Assembly (NCBI GenBank): GCA_963830455.1
Contig: CAWHMT010000008.1
Location: 62,001 to 126,000 of the forward strand
Length of the DNA: 64,000 nucleotides
DNA from: 20CM-2-65-7 sp963830455
GTDB lineage: Bacteria > Gemmatimonadota > Gemmatimonadetes > Gemmatimonadales > GWC2-71-9
Direction: 5' to 3'
The position numbers were made by a program, and so were the translations under genes. Below the pieces are notes generated by a model that saw only the letters and a list, made by a program, of their open reading frames with translations, did not search any database and was not told the origin of the DNA. Numbering within the stretch: the stretch's first letter is position 1; every line of letters starts with the position of its first letter. Below, piece by piece: positions 33,793 through 42,373 of the stretch.

Positions 33793-34890
33793 GTGCGAGC
33801 AGCTACCGCCGCCTGTGCCGCGCTGGCCGCCCTTGCCCTCGCCGCCCCCGCCGCTCCTGCATCCAGCCAGATCCCGATTCGCGTCGGCCAGACCCTCACC
33901 GGCCGGCTCGCGCAAACCGATCAGGCGTTTTCCGACGGCTCGCGCTACAAGCTCTACGCCTTCGTCGGCAACAAGGGCGACACGGTGGCCGTGGATCTCG
34001 GCTCCGACGACTTCGACGCCAACCTGTTGGTCGCCGACGCCTCGGGCAATTCGCTGGCGCGCAACGACGACAGCGGGGAGAAGTGCAACGCGCGGCTGAC
34101 GTTCGTGCCGCCGGCGACGGGCAACTTTCGGATCTACGCGAACTCGAGCGCGCAGGCGGAGCTGGGTGAGTACAAGCTGACGCTGGCGCGCGGCGCGGCC
34201 CGGGCGGCGGCCGACACGGTGTGCCGCGGCTTCGGCCGCGTGGCGGGATTGATCGAAGTGGGCCGGACCGTCACCGGGACGCTGTCGTCCGAGGACCCGG
34301 AGTTTCCAAGCGACTCGACCTACTTCGAGCGCTGGGTCCTGCCGGTGCGGGCGAATCAGGCGTTCACCGTCGATCTCCAGTCCGACGACTTCGACGCCTA
34401 CCTGCTGCTCACGCGCGGCCGGGGCGAGAAGATCATCGAGAACGACGACGGCGGCGGCGGCTGCAACGCCCGGCTGGTCTACACCGCGCAGGACGATCAC
34501 CCGCTGCGCGTGGTGGTGAATACCGCATCGCGCCCCCGGCGCCAGACCGGCCGGTTCACGCTGAAGGTGACCGAGGGCGAATCGACGACGGAGACCAAAG
34601 GCAACTGCCGGTTCACCAGCGGCCCGACGGCGGCTGGGGGGGCGGGGGGGGCGGGGGGCGGGGGCTGCCGGTGTCGTGGCGACACAAGCGAGCATGGCCG
34701 CGAAGCAGGGCGGAGCCATTCCCGCGGTTCGCGTCGGCGAGACCGTCAACGGCTCGCTGACCGGCGCCGATTCGCTCTACCCGGACGGCAGCTACTTCAA
34801 GTTCTACCAGTTCACGGCGCCGGCCGGTCAGGTGATCACGATCGACCTGTCGTCGGACGAATTCGATCCGGTGCTGATCGTGCGCGGTGA
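33793..34890 (+). CDS. PPC-repeat exported protein, N-terminal part (frame broken at G-tract)
   Basis: AAGGAG precedes GTG 33793 by 6 bases. A signal peptide (AACAALAALALAAPAAPASSQ) is followed by two bacterial pre-peptidase C-terminal (PPC) domains, each with the pattern LTG or VTGTL, then VDLxSDDFDA, NDDSGEKCNARL or NDDGGGGCNARL, then a final strand. After KGNCRFTSGPTAAGG the frame crosses four G-runs (34636-34664) and becomes nonsense. The remaining PPC domains continue one frame over. Removing one G (or adding two) restores a single ~575-residue four-domain protein. Confidence 0.8.
   Translation: MRAATAACAALAALALAAPAAPASSQIPIRVGQTLTGRLAQTDQAFSDGSRYKLYAFVGNKGDTVAVDLGSDDFDANLLVADASGNSLARNDDSGEKCNARLTFVPPATGNFRIYANSSAQAELGEYKLTLARGAARAAADTVCRGFGRVAGLIEVGRTVTGTLSSEDPEFPSDSTYFERWVLPVRANQAFTVDLQSDDFDAYLLLTRGRGEKIIENDDGGGGCNARLVYTAQDDHPLRVVVNTASRPRRQTGRFTLKVTEGESTTETKGNCRFTSGPTAAGGAGGAGGGGCRCRGDTSEHGREAGRSHSRGSRRRDRQRLADRRRFALPGRQLLQVLPVHGAGRSGDHDRPVVGRIRSGADRAR
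34636..34664 (+). repeat. Interrupted poly-G tract at the PPC frame break
   Basis: Runs of 7, 8, 6 and 5 G separated by single C. It coincides with the frame change between two halves of the PPC protein, in the Gly/Ala-rich linker between domains 2 and 3. Confidence 0.85.
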
Positions 34891-35521
34891 CGACCTCGAT
34901 GCCTCCATCATCAACGACGACGGCGGGCCGGGGTGCTCGTCGCGCATCTCGCGCTCGTTCGCGAGCCGCGGGCCGTACCGGATTCTCGTGAACACGACCT
35001 CGGACCCCGAAAAACAGACCGGCGGGTTCTCGCTGTCGATCACGCAGGGCGCCAAGCCCGTGCAGGAAACGGGCGGCAATGCCGACTGCCAGCCGCCGCA
35101 GCGCGCCACCAACAGGTCCACGGCCGCCACCGCGGGCGCGGCCCACGCCATCACGCTCGGCGAGACGCAGCAGGGGACGCTCAGCCGGTCGGATGTGCTG
35201 CTGACCAGCGACAGCACCTACGCGCAGCCCTGGACCATCCAGGGGCGCGCCGGCACCACGATCACGATCGACCTCGAGTCGGACGCGTTCGATTCGTATC
35301 TGTTCCTGCGCGGGCCCGGGATCTCGGGCGGGCGCGACTTCCAGGACGACGACTCCGGCGGCAACTGCCATGCGCGCCTGACGGCGACGTTCCCGCAGAA
35401 CGGCTCGTACGAAATCGTCGTGAACACCGCCGACCACTACGCCACCGGGGCGTTCTCGTTGAGCGTCACCAACGGCTCGAAGCCGAAGTCGGTAGCGCGG
35501 TGCAATCGTAGCAATCAGTGA
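34676..35521 (+). CDS. PPC-repeat exported protein, C-terminal part
   Basis: The frame starting from GTG 34676 holds two more PPC domains (VRVGETVNGSLTGADSLYPD with IDLSSDEFDPVL; ITLGETQQGTLSRSDVLLTSD with IDLESDAFDSYL). It has no signal peptide or ribosome site of its own, so it is best read as the continuation of the upstream frame. Its stop overlaps the purN GTG by four bases. PPC domains typically accompany secreted peptidases or act as adhesive beta-sandwiches; no catalytic domain is seen here. Confidence 0.8.
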   Translation: MATQASMAAKQGGAIPAVRVGETVNGSLTGADSLYPDGSYFKFYQFTAPAGQVITIDLSSDEFDPVLIVRGDDLDASIINDDGGPGCSSRISRSFASRGPYRILVNTTSDPEKQTGGFSLSITQGAKPVQETGGNADCQPPQRATNRSTAATAGAAHAITLGETQQGTLSRSDVLLTSDSTYAQPWTIQGRAGTTITIDLESDAFDSYLFLRGPGISGGRDFQDDDSGGNCHARLTATFPQNGSYEIVVNTADHYATGAFSLSVTNGSKPKSVARCNRSNQ

Positions 35522-36096
35522 CATCTTCAGGTCGGCCGGTTCGTGTCGCCGTGCTGGTGTCAGGCGGCGGCACGAACCTGCAGGCCCTCCTCGACGCCCT
35601 TCACGATTCTCCCATCGCCCGCATTGCGCGCGTCATCTCGAACCGCCCCGATGCCGGGGCGCTCGACCGCGCCCGCCGCAGCAATGTGCCGGCAGTCGTC
35701 CTGAAAAAACCCGGCGACGCGACCGAGCTGCTCGGTGCCCTGCATGACATTCAGATCGTCGTCCTCGCGGGATATCTGAAACTCGTCCCGGCGGCCGTGG
35801 TCAAGCAGTTTCGCGGCCGCATGATTAACATCCACCCCGCCCTGCTGCCCGATTTCGGGGGCCCTAGGATGTACGGCCATCACGTACACGAGGCGGTGCT
35901 GGCGAGCGGCGTCAAAGAGTCGGGCGCGACGGTGCATTTCGTGGACGAGGAATTCGACCGCGGCGCGATCATCGAGCAGGAAAGAGTACCGGTGCTGCCT
36001 GGAGACACGCCTGACATGCTTGCGGCTCGGGTTTTGGAAGCGGAACATCGACTGCTCCCGAGGGTGGTTCTGGAACTGGCGCGGAAGATGGGATGA
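35518..36096 (+). CDS. purN: Phosphoribosylglycinamide formyltransferase
   Basis: 192 residues from GTG 35518 (GTGA overlap with the PPC gene). It transfers formyl from 10-formyl-THF to GAR in purine synthesis. Motifs: VLVSGGGTNLQAL, VVLAGYLKLV, NIHPALLPDFGG and GATVHFVDEEFDRGAII, with the catalytic Asn-His-Asp set intact. The next step partner purH follows after a repeat-filled gap. Confidence 0.96.
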   Translation: MTSSGRPVRVAVLVSGGGTNLQALLDALHDSPIARIARVISNRPDAGALDRARRSNVPAVVLKKPGDATELLGALHDIQIVVLAGYLKLVPAAVVKQFRGRMINIHPALLPDFGGPRMYGHHVHEAVLASGVKESGATVHFVDEEFDRGAIIEQERVPVLPGDTPDMLAARVLEAEHRLLPRVVLELARKMG

Positions 36097-36105
36097 ACGT
36101 GAATG

Positions 36106-36250
36106 CGGCGGTCAGACGGTCAAACTGCAACTGCGGCGGTATGACCGCCCGACCGCCTGACCGGCGCCTTTGTCTCTTGACCGCCGCATTGCGTTCTGAC
36201 GCCCGACCGCCGCCTTGCTGTTTGACCGCCGCCGTTGTTTCTTGACCGCC
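36106..36250. repeat. Degenerate TGACCGCC repeat between purN and purH
   Basis: The first ~40 bases carry reversed units (GGCGGTCA, GACGGTCA). A perfect hairpin GGCGGT-ATG-ACCGCC follows at about 36135-36149. The rest is forward units (CGACCGCC, TGACCGG, TTGACCGCCG) up to the base before the purH start. Confidence 0.8.
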
Positions 36251-36252
36251 CT

Positions 36253-37791
36253 ATGAGGGCTCTGCTGTCAGTGTCGGACAAGCGCGGAATAGTGGACTTC
36301 GCACGGCAGCTGGTGGGCCTCGGCTGGGAAATTGTTTCCACCGGCGGCACCGCCGAAGCGCTCAGGCGCGAGCAGGTACCGGTCATCGGCATCGAGGACG
36401 TGACGGGGTTTCCGGAAATGATGGATGGCCGGGTGAAGACGCTGCACCCCAAGGTCCACGGCGGCCTGTTGGGACGCCGGGACAATCCGCACGACCTCGC
36501 CGCGATGCGGCAGCACGACATCACCCCGATCGACCTTGTCGCGGTGAACCTCTATCCGTTCCGGGAAACCGTCGCGAAACCCCAGACCACCTTCGCGCAG
36601 GCGATCGAGCACATCGACATCGGCGGCCCGTCCATGCTGCGCTCCGCGGCGAAAAACCACGCGCAGGTCATTGTCGTGGTGGATCCCGATGATTATGCGA
36701 GTGTGATCGAGGATCTGAAGGCTGGCGAGGTGGGCGAGGATAGACGCAGGGCCCTTGCAACCAAGGTCTTTGCGCATACCGCGGCGTATGACGCGGCCAT
36801 CCTGGCCTATCTGTCGCGCACCTCGGAGTCCCTCCCCTCCACCAACGTCCAGATCCTCTACCAACAGCAGTTGCTGCGCTACGGGGAGAACCCGCACCAG
36901 CGCGCCGCGCTATACGGGACCGACGAGCCGGGGATCCGGGACCTGAAACAGCTCCACGGCAAGGAGCTGTCGTTCAACAATCTGCTCGATGTGGACGCGG
37001 CCGTGATGGCGATCGCGCCCTGGCAGACCAAGGACGCCCGGGTTGCCTGCGTCATCATCAAGCACACCACGCCGTGCGGGATCGCGCTGGGCCGCAACGC
37101 CGCCGACGCGTACGCGCGCGCGCTCGCCACCGATCGCACCTCGGCCTTCGGCTCCGTGATCGCGTTCAATACCGTTGTGGACCGTGCGGCGGCGGAAGCG
37201 ATGCGCGACCTGTTCGTCGAGGTCGTCGTCGCGCCGCGCGTCGACGCCGCGGCGCTCGCGGTATTTCAGGAGAAGAAGAACCTGCGGGTGGTGGAGCTGC
37301 CCAAGTTCGCGGATGAGCCCACGCTCGACTACAAGCGGGTGCGCGGCGGCTTCCTCGTGCAAGACCGGTTTCGCTACAGTGCCGTCGCCGACGAGTCGGG
37401 GTGGAAGGTGGCAACCGGGCGGCCCCCGACCGATGCGCAGTGGAACGACCTGCGGTTCGCGTGGGCCGCCGCCGGCTCGATCAAGTCCAACGCCATCATC
37501 CTGGTCAAGGATGAAGCGGCGATCGGTATTGGCGCCGGGCAGATGAGCCGCGTGGACTCGTCGTTTCTCGCGGTCCACAAGGCGCGGCAGCAGGGACACG
37601 ATCCGCGGGGCGCCGTGCTCGCGAGCGACGCGTTCTTCCCGTTCCGGGACGGCGTCGACGAAGCCGCCGCGGCGGGTGTCGCGGCGATCATCCAGCCGGG
37701 CGGGTCGGTGAAGGATGCCGAAGTGATCGCGGCCGCGGACGAGCACGATCTTGCCATGATCCTGACGGGTATGCGGCAATTCCGTCATTAG
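36253..37791 (+). CDS. purH: Bifunctional AICAR formyltransferase/IMP cyclohydrolase
   Basis: 512 residues from ATG 36253, giving the canonical start MRALLSVSDKRGIVDFARQL. The IMP cyclohydrolase (MGS-like) domain covers residues 1-195 and includes GRVKTLHPKVHGGLLGRRD. The AICAR transformylase domain follows with YGENPHQRAALYG, IKHTTPCGIALG and the C-terminal DAFFPFRDGVDEAAAAGV. It completes the last two steps to IMP. The upstream in-frame start at 36235 falls within the repeat and is not favoured. Confidence 0.97.
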   Translation: MRALLSVSDKRGIVDFARQLVGLGWEIVSTGGTAEALRREQVPVIGIEDVTGFPEMMDGRVKTLHPKVHGGLLGRRDNPHDLAAMRQHDITPIDLVAVNLYPFRETVAKPQTTFAQAIEHIDIGGPSMLRSAAKNHAQVIVVVDPDDYASVIEDLKAGEVGEDRRRALATKVFAHTAAYDAAILAYLSRTSESLPSTNVQILYQQQLLRYGENPHQRAALYGTDEPGIRDLKQLHGKELSFNNLLDVDAAVMAIAPWQTKDARVACVIIKHTTPCGIALGRNAADAYARALATDRTSAFGSVIAFNTVVDRAAAEAMRDLFVEVVVAPRVDAAALAVFQEKKNLRVVELPKFADEPTLDYKRVRGGFLVQDRFRYSAVADESGWKVATGRPPTDAQWNDLRFAWAAAGSIKSNAIILVKDEAAIGIGAGQMSRVDSSFLAVHKARQQGHDPRGAVLASDAFFPFRDGVDEAAAAGVAAIIQPGGSVKDAEVIAAADEHDLAMILTGMRQFRH

Positions 37792-37804
37792 ATTTCGCGC
37801 CCAC

Positions 37805-39961
37805 ATGACGAGTTTTTCACCGCCCCCCGCCGCCCCCTCGACCGCCCTCGGCCACCCTCGCCCGCCGTACGGCACCTCGGGCCTCGTCGCACTCGGGGCC
37901 CTGATCCTCTACGTCCTCACCCTCGCCCCGACCACCGCGTTCTGGGACGCGTCCGAGTACATCACCGCCGCCCACGCCCTCGGCATTCCACACCCGCCCG
38001 CGAATCCGTTCTTCGTGATCGTCGCGCACGTGTGGGGCCTGCTGCCACTCGCCGCGGACTACGCGCGGCGTATCAATCTGCTGGCGGCTCTCGGCAGCGC
38101 GGTCTCCGCGGGGCTGTGGTTTCTGATCGGCGAGCGCTGGCTGCGCACGATCGTGGCGCCGGTCACCTGGCGCCGCGTCGCCGCCGCCGCGGGCGCCATC
38201 GTGGGCGCCACGATGTTCACGGTGTGGAACCAGTCGGTGGTGAACGAGAAGGTCTACACATTCAGCGTGCTGTCGATCGCGCTGGTGCTGTGGTTGACGC
38301 TGCGCTGGGCCGATCAACCCGACGAATCGCGGCGCGACAAGTTATTCCTCGTGATCGTGTATCTGATCGCGCTCAGCGCTACGAATCATCTGATGGGAAT
38401 TCTGGTGACTCCCGCGGTGCTCGTGTACGTCCTGAGGACGGACGCGCGAACATTGTTGAATCCCAGACTGCTGGTGGCGGCGCTGCTGGTCGTGATCGTC
38501 GGGCTGAGCGTCAATCTGTTCATTCCGATTCGCGCGGCGCTCGATCCCTATCTGAATCAGGGCGATGCGTGGACCTGGGCCAACCTGCGTGACGTGCTGA
38601 TGCGCGAGCAGTTCGGCAAGCCGTCGGTGTTCGAGAATCCGATGTACCCGGTGGGACCCGGGGCGGAGAATCCGGGACGTTCACTCGAGCTGATCGTTCA
38701 ACAGTATCGCAACTACTGGCAGTACTTCACGTGGCAGTTCGGTCGCGATTGGGGCGAGGTGTGGCAAGAGCTTCTCGCCCTGCTGTTCCTCGCAATTGGT
38801 GGTGTGGGTGCGTGGCGCCACTGGAAAACGGACCGGCGCTCCGCGCTGGCCATGAGCGCACTGGTGTTCACGCTGACCGTGGCGCTCGTGTTCTATCTCA
38901 ATTTCAAGTGGGGGTACTCGCAACCCTACACGGGCCTGGACCATGAAGTACGCGAGCGCGACTACTTCTTCGTCGCGTCGTTCGTGGCGTGGGGCGTGTG
39001 GGTAGGGATGGGCCTCGCCGCAATCGCCGCGGGACTCGCCGCGCGCATCCCGCGGTACGGCTGGCAACTCGCATCGCTCGTGTTCGTCATCGCGCTGATT
39101 CCGCTCATCGGCAACCGGCTGACCGCGCCGCGCAGGGGAGAGACCGTCGCCCGCGATTACGCGCGCGACGTGCTCGCGTCGGTCGACCCGTACGCCCTGA
39201 TCATCACCACGGGCGACAACGACACGTTCCCGCTCTGGCATGCCCAGGAGGTGGAGGGGCGGCGGCGCGACGTGAGCGTCATGGTGTTGTCGCTCGCGAA
39301 TACCAACTGGTATCTCGCGCAGCTGCAGCGCCGGCCCCCGGCCCCGTTCCCCGGCGCGCCGGCCCCGGCCACCAAGTGGATGAGCCGCTATTACCTCAAC
39401 GGGCCGGCGGACACACTGCCCCCGTACATCCTGCTCGAGCAGGCGGCGACGGGGGCGATCGGGCCGATCCAGGTGACCGTCGACCCGCGCGTGCTGGGAC
39501 GACCCTACCTCGGCCGGTCGGACCTCGCGGTACTGCAAATCATCAAGGATCAGCTGGGCCGGCGTCCGATCTATTTCTCGAGCTCGACGGCCAACATCCC
39601 GGACCAGATGGGGTTATCGCCGTACCTGGTGAACGAGGGACTGGTGCGCCGCCTGATGCCGGCGCCCGTGGTTGCGAACGACAGTGTGCGGCTGCTGGAG
39701 GGCCGGGGCTACGTGAACGTGCCGCGCCTGCAGCGGTTCGCGTTCGAGGTGTATCGCGGCGGCCAGGCATCGGCGCGGGCCAGGCCGCGCGGATGGGTGG
39801 ACACCCCGTCGCAGAACAGTTTGTTTGGGTACGTGCTCGTGTATGACACGATTGCCGCCGCGCTGCGCGAGCGCGAGCCGGCGCTGGCAACGCGGGCGAT
39901 CGCGCTGCGCGATTCGATTCTCGCGAACACCACTTACGGTCTCCCCAAGAGCGAAGACTAA
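37805..39961 (+). CDS. DUF2723 multi-pass membrane protein, copy 1
   Basis: 718 residues with about ten membrane segments. DUF2723 signature: LTLAPTTAFWDASEYITAAHALGIPHPPANPFF near residues 38-70, followed by VWNQSVVNEKVYTFSV and HEVRERDYFFVASF. The last ~200 residues are soluble (GDNDTFPLWHAQEVEGRRRDV). The family relates to eukaryotic TMEM260-type O-glycosyltransferases (GT-C fold), so protein or lipid glycosylation in the periplasm is likely but unproven. It begins 13 bases after purH and is followed 3 bases later by its paralogue. Confidence 0.88.
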   Translation: MTSFSPPPAAPSTALGHPRPPYGTSGLVALGALILYVLTLAPTTAFWDASEYITAAHALGIPHPPANPFFVIVAHVWGLLPLAADYARRINLLAALGSAVSAGLWFLIGERWLRTIVAPVTWRRVAAAAGAIVGATMFTVWNQSVVNEKVYTFSVLSIALVLWLTLRWADQPDESRRDKLFLVIVYLIALSATNHLMGILVTPAVLVYVLRTDARTLLNPRLLVAALLVVIVGLSVNLFIPIRAALDPYLNQGDAWTWANLRDVLMREQFGKPSVFENPMYPVGPGAENPGRSLELIVQQYRNYWQYFTWQFGRDWGEVWQELLALLFLAIGGVGAWRHWKTDRRSALAMSALVFTLTVALVFYLNFKWGYSQPYTGLDHEVRERDYFFVASFVAWGVWVGMGLAAIAAGLAARIPRYGWQLASLVFVIALIPLIGNRLTAPRRGETVARDYARDVLASVDPYALIITTGDNDTFPLWHAQEVEGRRRDVSVMVLSLANTNWYLAQLQRRPPAPFPGAPAPATKWMSRYYLNGPADTLPPYILLEQAATGAIGPIQVTVDPRVLGRPYLGRSDLAVLQIIKDQLGRRPIYFSSSTANIPDQMGLSPYLVNEGLVRRLMPAPVVANDSVRLLEGRGYVNVPRLQRFAFEVYRGGQASARARPRGWVDTPSQNSLFGYVLVYDTIAAALREREPALATRAIALRDSILANTTYGLPKSED

Positions 39962-39964
39962 GCG

Positions 39965-42373
39965 ATGACCGCTGTCAGATACCCCGACCGGGGGACGCGT
40001 CCGCCCCTGCCCCTCCAGGAGGTCGAGGCGCCGCCGTATGTGATGGCGGCGTGCGTCGCCGCGGGCGCCCTGCTGCTCTACATCCTCACCCTCGCCCCCA
40101 CGACGCAGTTCTGGGACACCTCGGAATACATCGCGGCGGCGTATACGCTCGGCATCCCGCACCCGCCGGGGAATCCGCTGTTCGTGCTGATGGCGCACGT
40201 GTGGGGCCTGATTCCCTGGGTGGAGGGATACGCGCAGCGGATCAACCTGTTCGCCGCCGCCACCAGCGCGGTGTCGGCCGGCTGCTGGTTCCTGGTCGGG
40301 GAGCGCTGGCTGCGCTCGTTCATGCCGGGGGGGGCGCGCTGGCCGCGCCGGCTCGCGGCGCTCGCCGGGGCCATCGTATCGGCCACGGCATTCACGGTAT
40401 GGAATCAGTCGGTCGTGAACGAGAAGGTGTACACGCTCAGCCTGCTCTCGATCGCGCTGATCCTCTGGCTGATCGTGCGCTGGGACGACCAGCCCGCCGG
40501 CCAGGCCCACGATCACTACCTGCTGCTGATCGTCTATCTGCTGGCGCTCACGTCCACGAACCACATGATGGGCGTGCTGGTCGGGCCGGTCGTGATCATT
40601 CTCCTCTTCCCGCTCTTCAAAAAGCAGCGGCCGATCTCCGACGAGGAGCGCCGGCTCGAGTGGTCGCAGCTCTTCGTGTTCACCAGCGCCTGGGTGTTGC
40701 TCATGTCGCTGGGCATGGAGAATCCGGGCTTCATGAAGGCGGCCGGCGTGCTGTTCGGCGCCGCGCTGATCTACGCGTTCATCGCCGGAAACGGGATGTT
40801 CGCGGTGGCCGCGTTTGGACTCATCGTGATCGGACTCTCGGTCTACGCGTTCCTCCCGATCCGCGCGGCCTTTCACCCGCCGATCAACGAGGGGGAGCCG
40901 AGCAACTGGCAGGCGCTGTGGGCGGTGCTCACGCGCCAGCAGTACGGCAAGCCGTCGATCCTCTCCAATCCCACGCAGCCGCCCGGCGCCGGCAATTCGG
41001 GTCATACGCTCGTCCTCTACTGGGACCAGCTCGTCAATTACGCCCAGTACTTCAGCTGGCAGTTCGCGCACGACTGGTCACCCCGCGCCCAGCGCGTGGT
41101 GGCGGCGCTGTTCGGGTTGCTCGGCGTGGGCGGCGCGGTGCGGCACTGGCGCGCCGACAGGCGCACGGCGCTGGCGCTGACGGTTCTCGTCGTCATCTTC
41201 ACGTCCGCGCTCGTGTTTTATCTCAACTTCAAGTACGGGTACTCGCTGCGGCCGGAGGCGAGTGTGAGCCAGCATGAGGTGCGCGAGCGCGACTACTTCT
41301 TCATCTGCTCGTTCGCGATCTGGGGTATCTGGGTGGCGATGGGGCTGGCGGCCATCGTCGAATGGATCGGCGACTGGTTCCGCGAGCGCGAGCCGGCCGC
41401 GGAGCGGCGCTGGTGGTACGGCACGCCGCTGCTCGTCGTCGCGCTGATTCCGCTGCTCGGCAACCGGCTCACCGCGTCGCGCAAGGGAGAGAAGCTGGCG
41501 CGGGACTTCGCCTACGACCTGCTGCAGTCGGTCGAGCCGTACGGCGTGCTCGTGACCGCCGGTGACAACGACACGTTCCCGCTGTGGTACGCCCAGGAAG
41601 TCGAGGGCGTGCGTCGCGACGTCGTCGTGTTGAATCTCTCGCTCGCGAACACCGACTGGTACGTGCGCCAGATCCAGCGCCGCCCGGTGGAGCCGTTCGA
41701 TTCGAGCAATGCGCCCGCGATCTACCGCGGCCGGCAATGGCCCAGGCCGGACGGCCGGTTGATGAGCTTCTCGGACGAGCAGCTCGACGCGCTGGAGCAG
41801 TACTACATCCTCGATCAGAAGCGCGTCGCGCGGCTGGGCGCGCTCGATGTCGTGCTCGACCCGCAGATGCTCGGGCATCCCTATCTCGAGCGCGCCGACG
41901 TGATCGTGCTCCAGGTGATCAAGGATCAGCTCGGCAAACGGCCGATCTACTTCTCACGCACGGTGGGGCTGTACGCGGATCAGTTCGGGCTGACGTCGCG
42001 GCTGGAGGGCCACGGGTTTGCGCGCGCGCTGCGGGCGCAGGAGCTCGTGCCGTCGGACAGCATCAAGCCGGTTCAGTCGCTGGGGTATGTGAACGGGCCG
42101 CGCACGACGGCGCTGCTGTTCGACGTCTACCACGCCGACGGCGCCGCGCGGCCGCGGCCGCGCGGCTGGGTCGACAAGCCATCCGAAGGGATTCTGTCAT
42201 TGTACGGGCTGACCTACTACACGATGGCCCAGGAGCTCCAGACCACGAATTCAGCGCTGGCCGCGCGGGCGCAGGCGATTGCGCAGGGGATCTTCCGCAA
42301 CACCGAGACTCCGGTGCAACCGCTTCCGGAGCGGGCGACTCCGCCCGCCCCGCCCGCGCAGCGCAGGCCTTAA
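39965..42373 (+). CDS. DUF2723 multi-pass membrane protein, copy 2
   Basis: 802 residues. Same architecture as the preceding gene: LTLAPTTQFWDTSEYIAAAYTL, VWNQSVVNEKVYTLSLLS, STNHMMGVLVGP, HEVRERDYFFICSFAIWG and GDNDTFPLWYAQEVEGVRRDV. The extra ~80 residues are mostly an added membrane hairpin (MENPGFMKAAGVLFGAALIYAF, then NGMFAVAAFGL). The acidic Asp-Glu pair in the first loop is the likely GT-C catalytic site (family inference). Its stop overlaps the stop of the convergent adaptor gene by 4 bases. Confidence 0.88.
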   Translation: MTAVRYPDRGTRPPLPLQEVEAPPYVMAACVAAGALLLYILTLAPTTQFWDTSEYIAAAYTLGIPHPPGNPLFVLMAHVWGLIPWVEGYAQRINLFAAATSAVSAGCWFLVGERWLRSFMPGGARWPRRLAALAGAIVSATAFTVWNQSVVNEKVYTLSLLSIALILWLIVRWDDQPAGQAHDHYLLLIVYLLALTSTNHMMGVLVGPVVIILLFPLFKKQRPISDEERRLEWSQLFVFTSAWVLLMSLGMENPGFMKAAGVLFGAALIYAFIAGNGMFAVAAFGLIVIGLSVYAFLPIRAAFHPPINEGEPSNWQALWAVLTRQQYGKPSILSNPTQPPGAGNSGHTLVLYWDQLVNYAQYFSWQFAHDWSPRAQRVVAALFGLLGVGGAVRHWRADRRTALALTVLVVIFTSALVFYLNFKYGYSLRPEASVSQHEVRERDYFFICSFAIWGIWVAMGLAAIVEWIGDWFREREPAAERRWWYGTPLLVVALIPLLGNRLTASRKGEKLARDFAYDLLQSVEPYGVLVTAGDNDTFPLWYAQEVEGVRRDVVVLNLSLANTDWYVRQIQRRPVEPFDSSNAPAIYRGRQWPRPDGRLMSFSDEQLDALEQYYILDQKRVARLGALDVVLDPQMLGHPYLERADVIVLQVIKDQLGKRPIYFSRTVGLYADQFGLTSRLEGHGFARALRAQELVPSDSIKPVQSLGYVNGPRTTALLFDVYHADGAARPRPRGWVDKPSEGILSLYGLTYYTMAQELQTTNSALAARAQAIAQGIFRNTETPVQPLPERATPPAPPAQRRP

